From Hormiphora californensis (lineage: Eukaryota; Ctenophora; Tentaculata; Cydippida; Pleurobrachiidae), in NCBI GenBank assembly GCA_020137815.1, contig CM035359.1, forward strand, positions 7,098,739-7,162,738: DNA of 64,000 nucleotides, written 5' to 3'. Position 1 is the first letter of the stretch; every line of letters begins with the position of its first letter. The notes under the pieces were generated by a model. It did no database searches. It saw only the letters and a program-made list of their open reading frames with translations, and was not told the DNA's origin. Shown here one piece after another: positions 40,514-51,605 of the stretch. Position numbers and translations under genes: made by a program.

Positions 40514-42365
40514 TCAAAAGTCAATAACATCACCGAGTGTGTTCCATATCTTGACAGATCCTGAGGTAGCCACGGTGTAATCTAACGCATGTTTCGTTGT
40601 AGGGAAAACTGTCACTGAAAGGAAGGACTGTGTTAGAGAATTGGAGAGGGAATGATTGCTAGAAGTTGGAATTGGTGTGAAGGAGTAAGGAGTGTTAGGG
40701 GAGGTATGGGGCTTGATGAAGGTGACAGTGTGACAGACTGTGTATGTAGTGATCGGGGCTTGGAATAGTCTCGAAGAGGGGGCAGCCATCTGAAACCAGC
40801 TACCACACATGGAAACATGCATGAATCACACCACCTACACAGCAGCCACACATGGAAACATGCATGAATCACACCGCCTACACTCCCCACCTGAGTTTCT
40901 GTCCACTTTCAGGCCACTAAAGGTGCTCTGTTTAGTTTTGAACTTCACTTCACAGTAAGCAGAGAGGTCCCTCAGCCTGGGTAGATCTACAGCTCCTCCT
41001 TTAGACTTGGGGTCAAATATTACACTACCAGCCAACTTCAAGGTATCTAATGGGGTCAAATATTACACTACCAGTCAACTTCAAGGTATCTAATGGGGTC
41101 AAATATTACACTGCCAGTCAACTTCAAGGTATCTAATGGGGTCAAATATTACACTACCAGTCAACTTCAAGGTATCTAATGGGGTCAAATATTACACTAC
41201 CAGTCAACTTCAAGGTATCTAATGGGCGATGAGTATAAAGAATATTACTTACAATAAATTCAGCTAATATGTTCCCTATTTTGAAAACTAATTATTCCTA
41301 GCAGGGGGAAACATTTTATGCCATAATCATCTAAGAGCTTGAAACTTGACATGCTTGAGATCCCAGCGCAAAACAAGTCCCTCTCCTACTAAAGGAGGGT
41401 TAACAGAGTGTCTCTGCAATTCAAATACATTGCATCCCTTACCTGTGGGGTAGACCATGAGTTTCTTGAAGGCTAGTGAGCTTTTCCTTTTCTCTAACTT
41501 CCAGCAGTCAGTAGGACCCTCTGCTTTGTAAGATTCGATCAAACCCCGGTTAGGAAAGGGAAATATAACCTGCAGAACAGACCCACCCTTTAGCATGGGA
41601 GGAGGTTCACAGAAATCAGAGGTGCTTATCGAATCTACTACTACAGCTAGCACACCAGAAAGAGTGCCATACTGCCATGGTCTCCCCTCTTTGTTTCTCA
41701 CCTCTAGCAAGTCTACTGTGTAAACACGTGTGAGAGCGAGAGAGAACTCCAGAACGTTCGGCTGCTGTTTAGGTTGGATCACTTGATAAACCCCAGTCAG
41801 TGGTTCAGGAGAGGGGATATCGAATGTGTATCTGGGAGGTGGGGATCAGGGGAGGTGGGGGTAAAACGAGACTATAAAATAGGTCAGGTTTAGGGTTCAG
41901 CCCTCCTATCCCATCTCATGATAGATTGTCATGTATTACCTGAACAGCTCAGTGGTGTCGGGTGAAGAAGGAAAGAAGAACTGTTCCAGAGAGACTCTGG
42001 CAGGTATTGTTCCAGTTAGGTTGGTTGAGTTAAGGAACTGTCCTGATACATCCGTTCCCAGGGACAACAAACTCCTTGTCTAGGAAAGAGGAGGGAGGGG
42101 GTTAGGGGGTGTTTAGTAAAGAGTAGGGAGGGGGTTAGCAGAGTGAGGATGGGGTTACGGGGTGTCTAGTAAAGGGGAGGGATGTGGAGGTTAGCAGAGT
42201 GAGGATGGGGTCAGGTACAGGAGAGCAGAAGACTCAGACCGATCTCAGGGCTACAACAGAAAGATTCCAGGTCCCACCTACACACATATTACTACTAATC
42301 TCCCACCTCGGAGTGTATAATAATATCTACTCAGGAAGCATGTGATTATACGGAAATGAGGGAGA

Positions 42366-42439
<74 letters not shown>

Positions 42440-44924
42440 GAAAGGGGAGGGGGCTGTGTACGTAAATATAATACTACACAGGTCCCCCAGACTGAAGCAG
42501 GAGAACACGGGGGAATGAAAAGACAGTGTGAGAGAGAGAGAAAGAGAGAAAGAGAGAAAGAGAGAGAAAGAGAGGATAACAGATAGACAAAAGAAAGATA
42601 GACAAAGAAAATGGGTGAACTGAGAAACATGTTCAAAGCATACTATACACAAAAGGAGGAGAGATCAGGTTATAATAAAGGGAGACAGAGGAAGAAAAGA
42701 AGGAAAATAAAGAGAACCACAGAAGTTATTAAAGATGAAAGAGAGAGAGAATGTAATTTTCGTGTACCGCACCCCTCTGAGCAGGTGTGGAGCATTGGCA
42801 GAGAGAGAGGGAGAGAGAGAACAGGTGTGTGTTACACTGCCGCACATCATCATCACACACACCACAATCTGTCACACAGATGCTCAGATTGAAATCATTG
42901 GTAATTACCCCTCCGCACAAGCCTATTAGTATATGTAATAATAGGGGTGACTTTGTAACCAAATAATATCACAGAATCACAGATTCACTTACAGTTACTC
43001 TCCCAGTACATAAGAACTGGTCTGGTTGCCGTTTTCTGTTGTAGACTATCGCTCTGACCTTCTCCCTCAATGCAATTGTAATAACAGGTTTGGGCTGTTT
43101 AGCACTACTCTGTAGGAGTTCTGAAAAGAGGGTGATGTTTAGACTGCTACAGCTGTGAAAAGGAGAACATGATGATGAGCTGTTAACATGGTGATGATGT
43201 ATTATAACTGCTGTTAACTGTATCATAGTGGTTGCTGCTGTGAATAGGGTGGTTGAATTGCTGCTAGTTAGTACATGTACCACTATGACACTACAGTCGT
43301 AACAATATGACAGAGACTTGATTTCATGATGTATTAAATATTCGGATTACACACTCATCACTGATAATTACTGATTGCCGGGAGTGTAGGGGGGGGGTCC
43401 CAAAACGAGGAATTAACTTAAGTTTGGATTTAATCAAAACAAGTAAGGTTACAAAACACGTGGGGATTAGAAAACACGTTTCACACAAACAAACCAGGTT
43501 GAGAGGCAGACAAATCAACAGTTTGAGCGAGGGCAAGTTTAAAGTTGCTGATCGAGGTGTTTGTCAGGTACCCGTAGGGGCAGACAAAGTTAACAATGTC
43601 GCTAATTTCATACTGAGAGGAAAATAAGGGGGCACTGTGTGTGTAATAAGTAACCTCATTTTACCCCCTTATACACACGTGTAGGTACCCTAATTAACAG
43701 GGCAGCATGTTACAACTATATGGGGTACATTATGTTTCCATTTAGACTCTCTCTCCCCCCTTGTTATTAACACAAAGGCTCTCAAATATCGGGCATTGTA
43801 AAATATGTGTCTGAAAACTGAATCTTTATGTAGAAACCAACAAGATTTGGAGCAGCTGATATTTGCTACTTCTAGTTGACACCCATCAAACATCATCGCC
43901 AACAACTAATTAAATATAGAGGGCTCGATAAGGTGAGAACTAGTACCTGTGAGGTAGGAAGTGATTCAAGGAACTTTCCCAGTGTGTGCAGTAGTTCCAG
44001 AGTTCCTCCTACCTCTGGTCTCTCACGGAGCAGCACTGAGAGAGAGAGAGAGTGGGGGAGAGGAAAACGAGATAAGTGTGGTCTGTGGTTTACCGGAATA
44101 CTAGATTGAATACACAGAATAGTTAATGTCTCTACTACATCTGGGACAGCCAGAGACTCAATTAGTAAGAAACCTACCACTTGTATCAGCTTCAGAACGT
44201 GGTATTCCGATCAGAATATGCTGTCCAGACATTATATAAACCACTGTTGGTAGAATCACTGAACCAACCTGAGATTGCATTACTCATTATCTAGGTAACA
44301 GGAGAAGTAGTCGACAGAACCAGAGTTTAACGAGTGTGGTGGTGGTTCAGATAGGTTATAGCGTGCCAAACTCTGCCCCGTAGGGCAGAACGACATTGCA
44401 ACTTCGTCATAGCGTCTGTCATCGTATTGTGGTCAGTTAATATCATGGCATTCTTATCGTCAGTCCGTCATTGTACTTGCAAGACAGTTACGCAGCCTCA
44501 CGGTAAGGTCGGCTGCACTCTTCGCATCTCCGCCCCGTGAGAACATTGTAACTATCCTGCGAATAGGCAACATGAAAAGTTAGGGGGCATATTTTCAAGC
44601 TTGGGTTTAACGAGTTTGTTCGCACCTTGAGTGAGGTTATTGGATACCAGGTTCCTTTATCACAAACATCTCTCTGGCTATCAAACGTTATTGAGTTCTC
44701 ATTTCGTTTCCCGTGTTGCCGCTTGTAAACTTCAACAAGTTGATCTACCTCGAGCGTTATAAAATCCGCCTACACAGGGAATGTGAAAGTTAGTATTTCT
44801 AGTCTGGCAAACTTTGTTTTTACTTCTGTTTTACCTCCGTTCTCAATATATTTGTGAAGAATTTCTTGCTGTAAAGAACAGAGAGACTTGATCTGGCGAG
44901 AACAACCAGCCATTTTAAGTGCAT
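40514..44924 (-). CDS. AP5M1: AP-5 complex subunit mu-1
   Basis: Medium subunit of the AP-5 adaptor, which in animals acts with SPG11/SPG15 on late endosomes and lysosomes. Nine exons, phases all consistent: 44835-44924, 44626-44769, 44178-44268, 43947-44035, 42993-43109, 41940-42079, 41443-41831, 40891-41046 and 40514-40614; 438 residues (human about 490). N-terminal part: ENSITFDSQRDVCDKG, VILPTVVYIMSGQHILIGIP. Mu-homology domain starts near KPVITIALREKVRAIVYN and ends SGLKVDR-, DYTVATSGSVKIWNTLGDV. The order and the YIWN-like C-terminal motif match AP5M1 rather than AP-1 to AP-4 mu. The start ATG 44922-44924 gives the only in-phase join to exon 2; the ATG at 44913 does not. A second copy of the first five exons lies at 47875-49498. 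Confidence 0.85.
41009..41234. repeat. 43-bp tandem repeat duplicating an AP5M1 3' splice site
   Basis: About five units of 43 bp. On the minus strand each holds CCCCATTAG and then ATACCTTGAAGTTGACTGGT, the acceptor and first exonic bases of AP5M1 exon 8 (start 41046). 43 is not a multiple of 3, so extra units cannot be simple coding expansion. Confidence 0.92.
42358..42441. repeat. GA microsatellite
   Basis: Pure (GA)n tract in AP5M1 intron 5, followed by further GA-rich sequence to about 42575. Confidence 0.95.
42893..42962. repeat. 68-bp hairpin element, copy 2
   Basis: TTGGTAATTACCCCT pairs with AATAGGGGTGACTTTGTAACC. Same element as 99-167. AP5M1 intron, next to exon 42993-43109. Confidence 0.5.
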
Positions 44925-45336
44925 GCCTAATCCACACAGAAAAACAGTGTTAAAAAGGCTCAAAATGAAATGAGAAACTTGAACTGAAAATGAAAATGAA
45001 AATGAACTTCAATATTTATAATTGAGTCATATAAGTGACTCGTCCCGCTCTCACACTACAGACATATACAAATAAGTCATATATGTCCTACAAGGCTGAG
45101 AGGCTTAGAGCTTCAGCAGTTACCTAAAGCGGGCTTGCGACTGAGATGGACAGTAGGCACGGAAACAATGATCTAATAACTATCTGGATAGAAAACAATG
45201 GGTAGATTTAACAGTAAAAATAACTAACTAAGTTAATTAATTATTAAGTTAGAAATAGTTTAATAAGTTAACTAACTATAACTTGCTCCTCACATTCACA
45301 CACACATGTCACACACACATGTCACACACACACATG

Positions 45337-45376
<40 letters not shown>

Positions 45377-46029
45377 ACACGTCACACACACACATACCAA
45401 AATCAACGCCTACACACGCCACACACATACAAACACTGTCAAGATTAGTCGGTATAATAAATTAATTAAAAAATTTTTCACCACAAAAAGGATGTAAATT
45501 AAAACCTAATATTTACCCAAGAACTGGGTCCTCGGATCTTACGAAAAATCAACTGAGATAATGTGCTATGTGGTAAATCTTTAAAATACACACCCAAATT
45601 TCAAGAGGTGATTTAAGCTCAACTAGGGGTTCGATGTTTACAGCACAGGACGACTTTAAAACCTCGTTTTCTGCGGTTAAAACTTAAACCTTAAAAAAGT
45701 GGAACAGCTTTGGTAAAACTCACTCACCAAATTTTTAAAAAAAAGGCAGCAGCGGGGCAAGATGGAAGGAGCCCTCCCAGATTGCTGACCGCTCATCGGA
45801 CACAATTCTAGCAGGACCAGCTCGAATAGAATAGCCGACAATTAAACAGTGTTCTAATGGCCGAGAGAGGAAAGCTTAGAATATATTGCAGCTAGATCTG
45901 TGTGCGAGTTATACTGTCTTGTCAGTGGTTTTCCTCCCCACGGGGACACAGCGTGCTTGCTGTCTAAAGTAAACGCAGAAGAAAGAATGAGCAGAGAGAA
46001 GAGAGAGAGAAGCGTAGAGGAAGGGGATG

Positions 46030-46219
<190 letters not shown>

Positions 46220-46296
46220 AGGTGTGTGTTACACTGCCGCACACCGTCATCACACACACCACAATCTGTCACACAGGACCAGTGCTCAGATTTAAT

Positions 46297-46365
46297 AATC
46301 ATTGTAATTACCCTCCGCAGCACATAGCTATGTATGAATTATAATAGGGTGACTTTGTAACCAAA
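46297..46365. repeat. 68-bp hairpin element, copy 3
   Basis: Same hairpin as 99-167 and 42893-42962; here part of the repeated AP5M1 intron segment, so probably the allele of copy 2 rather than an independent insertion. Confidence 0.5.
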
Positions 46366-46400
46366 AATATCACAGAATCACGATTCACTTACAGTTACTC

Positions 46401-46500
46401 NNNNNNNNNNNNNNNNNNNNNNNNNNNNNNNNNNNNNNNNNNNNNNNNNNNNNNNNNNNNNNNNNNNNNNNNNNNNNNNNNNNNNNNNNNNNNNNNNNNN
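46401..46500. other. Assembly gap (100 N)
   Basis: Exactly 100 N: a scaffold gap of unknown true size. The sequence on its right repeats sequence about 1.2 kb to its left. Confidence 1.
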
Positions 46501-47416
46501 ACACACACACACACACACACACATACACACACGTCACACACACACATACCAAAATCAACGCCTACACACGCCACACACATACAAACACTGTCAAGATTAG
46601 TCGGTATAATAAATTAATTAAAAAATTTTTCACCACAAAAAGGATGTAAATTAAAACCTAATATTTACCCAAGAACTGGGTCCTCGGATCTTACGAAAAA
46701 TCAACTGAGATAATGTGCTATGTGGTAAATCTTTAAAATACACACCCAAATTTCAAGAGGTGATTTAAGCTCAACTAGGGGTTCGATGTTTACAGCACAG
46801 GACGACTTTAAAACCTCGTTTTCTGCGGTTAAAACTTAAACCTTAAAAAAGTGGAACAGCTTTGGTAAAAAACTCAGCTCAGCTCAATTCAAATAATAAA
46901 AGCGCGGCGTGCACAACATAAAAGTTTGGTTTTTTGACTTCAATAAAATGGAACACGCGATAAATAATAGCAATGCGATGCCAGTTTGACGACTGCGCCG
47001 CGCACTATGAAATCGAGCAGCATTTTTAAAAGTTTAAGAGTTCAAGATCAAGTCGACTTTTTTCAAAATTTGAGTGGCAAGTGCCAAGTGGAGAGGACTG
47101 TGCGGCCTTTTTCTAATCTTGCGCCATTAATAAGTTTCCTATCCTACTGCAATTTACGTTTACCGCTTGGTTTTATTAGGGCGTTTGTTTCGCTTCTGGA
47201 AAATAAGTTTTTTCCAAGTGTGTCACTGGGGCATGCCGCCTGAGCCTTTTGGGTATGTGCATAAGGCGACTTTTGTCTTGTTCGACCTCTCTCCCGCTCC
47301 CCGCGACTTCTTGTATTGTGCTACACTTTGAGCCTGCTCTTTGGGATTTTATAACTATGATAACTACCTTATTCCCTATGACTAGCGACCATCGCGCTCA
47401 TAACACACACACAACA

Positions 47417-47542
47417 ATGCCAGAATTGAAGTGTGCACCGCGAATTCAGAACCCGTGAAGCTCTATACAGAAGCTTGAGGAGCGAATTCAGCAGGAGAAG
47501 GCATGGATCCCCAACAAACGCAGATTTATTTCCCTTGGAAAC
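47417..47542 (+). pseudogene. Second copy of cyclin exon 1, with indels
   Basis: Same 126-bp length and ends as the intact exon at 51606-51731, but with one extra base (AAGTGTGCACC) and one missing base (TACAGAAG) that put the middle out of frame. Such a compensating pair in otherwise matching DNA fits unpolished long-read haplotype sequence better than a decayed paralogue. Confidence 0.7.
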
Positions 47543-47874
47543 GTAAGTCAATGAATCGGGGATGAAATAGTTATTACAAAATATACACTTTAAATCCTGA
47601 GTTTTTAAAACGTTTGTTTTTGCTCTGTATTGACATCACTGTGATAACAAGTTTTAAAACTGTTCCCTGGTCTGTTGGTATTGACAATGCATTATCTACC
47701 CACAATGTGTTGTTATCAACCGAATTTATGTCACAGAGAGGCCCAGAGTACTCTCAAATTACTGTATAATGACCCGTAACTAATTTTCTAATTCTCCTCC
47801 TCTCTCTCTTATCAGTAAGACAGTTTCACTCAGTTCCCGAGAAATCCTACAACTTCCCAGTAAAAATAAAAAAC

Positions 47875-49498
47875 TGGTCTGGTTGCCGTTTCCTGTTGTA
47901 TACAATAGCTCTGATCTTCTCCCTCAATGCAATTGTAATAACAGGTTTGGGCTGCTTAGCACTACTCTGTAGGAGTTCTGAAAAGAGGGTGGTTTAGAGT
48001 TTAGACTGCTGTGAAAAGGAGAACATGATGATGTGCTGTTAACATGGTGATGTATTATAACTGATGTTAACTGTATCATAGTGGTTGCTGCTGTGAATAG
48101 GGTGGTTGCTGCTAGTTAGTACATGTACCACTATGACACTACAGACGTAACAATATGACAGAGACTTGATTTCATGATGTATTAAATATTCGGATTACAC
48201 ACTCATCACTGCTGATAATTACTGGTAGTGTAGGGAAATTCCCAAAAAGAGGAATTAACTTTGTTAACTTTGGATATAATAATTAAAACAAGATCACAAA
48301 ACACGTGGGGATCAGAAAACACATTTCACACGAACAAACCAGGTTGAGAGGCAGACAAATCGACAGTTTGTGCGAGGGCAAGTTTAAAGTTGCTGATCGA
48401 CGTGTTAATCAGGTAACCGTAGGGGCAGACAAAGTTAACAATGTCGCTAATTTCATACTGGAAGGAAAATAAGAGGGCACTTTATACTGTGTGTGTAATA
48501 AGTAACCTCACTTTACCCCCTTATACACACGTGTATGTACCCTAATTAACAGGGCAGCATGTTACAACTATATGGGGTACAATATGTTTCCATTTAGGCT
48601 CTCTCTCCCCCCTTGTTATTAACACAAAGGCTCTCAAATATCGGGCATTGTAAAATATGTGTCTGAAAACTGAATCTCTATGTAGAAACCAACAAGATTT
48701 GGAGCTGCTGATATTTGCTACTTCTAGTTGACACCCATCAAACATCATCGCCAACAACTAATTAAATATAGAGGGCTCGATAAGGTGAGAACTAGTACCT
48801 GTGAGGTAGGAAGTGATTCAAGGAACTTTCCCAGAGTGTGCAGCAGTTCCAGAGTTCCTCCTACCTCTGGTCTCTCACGGAGCAGCACTGAGAGGGAGGG
48901 GGGAGAAGAAAACGAGATAAGTGTGGTTTGTGGTTTACCGGAATACTAGATTGAAAGATTAACATCGCATACACAGAATAGTCAATGTCTCTAATAGGGG
49001 GAGCTGGAGACTCTAGTAGTAAGAAACTTACCACTTGTATCAGCTTCAGAACGTGGTATTCCGATCAGGATATGCTGCCCAGACATTATATAAACCACTG
49101 TTGGTAGAATCACTGAACCAACCTGGGATTACATTACTCATTATCTAGGTAACAGGAGAAGTAGTCGACAGAACCAGAGGTTAACGAGTGTATTCGCACC
49201 TTCAGTGAGGTTATTGGATACCAGGTTCCTTTATCACAAACATCTCTCTGGCTATCAAACGTTATTGAGTTCTCATTTCGTTTCCCGTGTTGCCGCTTGT
49301 AAACTTCAACAAGTTGATCTACCTCGAGCGTTATAAAATCCGCCTACACAGGGAATGTGAAAGCTAGTATTTCTAGTCTGGCAAACTTTGTTTTTACTTC
49401 TGTTTTACCTCCGTTCTCAATATATTTGTGAAGAATTTCTTGCTGTAAAGAACAGAGAGACTTGATCTGGCGAGAACAACCAGCCATTTTAAGTGCAT
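47875..49498 (-). pseudogene. AP5M1: Second, partial copy of AP5M1 (exons 1-5)
   Basis: Exons matching AP5M1 1 to 5 are at about 49409-49498, 49200-49343, 49030-49130, 48799-48890 and 47875-47966, in the same order with few differences. The copy breaks inside exon 5 near 47875, where cyclin intron-1 sequence joins directly. It probably represents the other haplotype; a real tandem duplication would leave a truncated gene. Confidence 0.8.
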
Positions 49499-49985
49499 GC
49501 CTGATCCACACAGAAAAACAGTGTTAAAAATGCTCAAAATGAAATGAGAAACTTGAACTGGGTCCTCGGAAGTCGGATCTTACGAAAAATCAACTGAGAT
49601 AATGTGCTATGTGGTAAATCTTTCTCAATTTCAAGAGGGGATTTTAGCTCAACTAGGGGTCCAATTTTTACAGCACAGGACGACATTAAAACCTCGTTTT
49701 CTGCGGTTAAACGTTAAAAAAGTGGAACAGTTTTTGTAGCAAAAAATATGATCGAAAAACTCATGATCGAAAAACTCATCAGCTCAAATAATAAAAGCGC
49801 GGCGTGCACAACATGAAAGTGTGGTTTTTTTGACTTCAATAAAATGGAACACGCGATAAATAATAGCAATGCGATGCCATTTTGACGTCCGCGCCGCGCA
49901 CTATTAAATCGAGCAGCTTTTTATTTTTAAAGTTTAAAATTTCAAGATCAAGTCGACTTTTTTCTTGGAATGCGCTGCAGCCCCC

Positions 49986-50210
49986 TATAGTCGGATTTTT
50001 TGAAACTGTCACCCCCCTAGAGTTTTCAAATTTCTTTAAATGACCATAAGTCCGGTTCCTGATGAGATAGAGACTTGAAATTTGGAAGTTACGAAGATCT
50101 TGCTAAGTTCTTCCGAACCTCCAAATTTCAAGTCTCTAGCTTATCAGGAACCGGAGATATGACAAATTTTTTTATTTCAGGGGGTGACAGTTTCAAAAAA
50201 TCCGAGTATA
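49986..50210. mobile_element. Small palindromic element
   Basis: Inverted ends around TCGGATTTTTTGAAACTGTC and its complement (about 30 bp), with a second palindrome inside (50080-50160). It directly abuts the large palindrome at 50211. Present only in the second duplicated unit. Confidence 0.65.
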
Positions 50211-51181
50211 CGGTGGCAGATTCCGGCCAACTGTTTTTTTAGTCAAGTGAAATATTTTTGCTTGAAGTTTTATAAAAATTTTATTTCAAAATAAAAATAA
50301 ACATGTCCTTAAAATTATTGGCCGGAATCTGCCACGCGAGTGGCAGATCTCGGCCAAGATTCTAAAAAAAACCTTGGCCAGAATCTGCCAACCACGTGGC
50401 AGATTCCGGCCAACAAACTGAAACTTACTTATATCAAAGCGAAAACCGCTGTACCCGACTAATTTTGATACGCTGAATCACGTAAGCAACTTTTCCAATC
50501 CCTCAGAGGTCGGGAAAGTGTCCTAATTGAGCATAATAGGGTCTAATTGACCCCACTTACAACTTTTCACCTGGAAACGATAGACGCTTATGTGAAGGCA
50601 CTTTTCCGACTAATTTTGATAAGCTGAATCACGTAAGCTATTTTTCAAAGCCCCCCGAGGTCGGAAAAGTGCCCTAATTGAGCAATTAAGGCCAATTAGA
50701 CCTAATTATACTTAATTAAGCCAAATTCCCGACCTCGGAGGGCTTGGAAAAGTTGCTTACGTGATTCAGCGTATCAAAATTAGTCGGAAAAGTGCCTTCA
50801 CATAAGCGTCTATCGTTTCCAGATGAAAAGTTGTAAGTGGGGTCAATTAGACCCTATTATGCTCAATTAGGACACTTTCCCGACCTCTGAGGGATTGGAA
50901 AAGTTGCTTACGTGATTCAGCGTATCAAAATTAGTCGGGTACAGCGGTTTTCGCTTTGATATAAGTAAGTTTCAGTTTGTTGGCCGGAATCTGCCACGTG
51001 GTTGGCAGATTCTGGCCAAGGTTTTTTTAGAATTTTGGCCGAGATCTGCCACTCGCGTGGCAGATTCCGGCCAATAATTTTAACGACATGTTTATTTTTA
51101 TTTTGAAATAAAATTTTTATAAAACTTCAAACAAAAATATTTCACTTGATTGAAAAAACTCTTGGCCGGAATCTGCCACCG
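50211..51181. mobile_element. ~970-bp near-perfect palindrome, TA-flanked
   Basis: Ends CGGTGGCAGATTCCGGCCAA and its complement; the whole element folds on a centre near 50690, arms about 480 bp. TA on both flanks (50209-50210, 51182-51183). GGCAGATTCCGGCC recurs within each arm. No coding frame; foldback MITE of the TA-target type. Confidence 0.85.
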
Positions 51182-51605
51182 TAGCCCCCTCATGCGCGCA
51201 CCCCCGCAATAATATTATATTATAAGGGGCCTGCAACGTATGCCAAACTTTTTTCAAAATTTGAGTGGCAAGTGCCAAGTGAAGAGGACTGTGCGGCCTT
51301 TTTTTAATCTTGCGCCGTTAATAAGTTTCCTATCCTACTGCAATTTACGTTTACCGCTTGGTTTTATTAGGGCGTTTGTTTCGCTTCTGGAAAATAAGTT
51401 TTGTCACTGGGGCATGCCGCCTGAGCCTTTTGGGTATGCTGCATAAGGCGACTTTTGTCTTGTTCGACCCTCTCTCCCCGCTCCCCGCGACTTCTTGTAT
51501 TGTGCTACACTTTGAGCCTGCTCTTTTGGGATTTTATAACTCTGATAACTACCTTATTCCCTATGACTAGCTGACCATCGCGCTCATACCAACACTACAC
51601 AAACA

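Noticed and set aside
44835-44913. AP5M1 start MAGCSRQ at 44913
   Set aside because: Ends in phase 1, but exon 2 must begin in phase 0; the ATG at 44924 in another frame fits.
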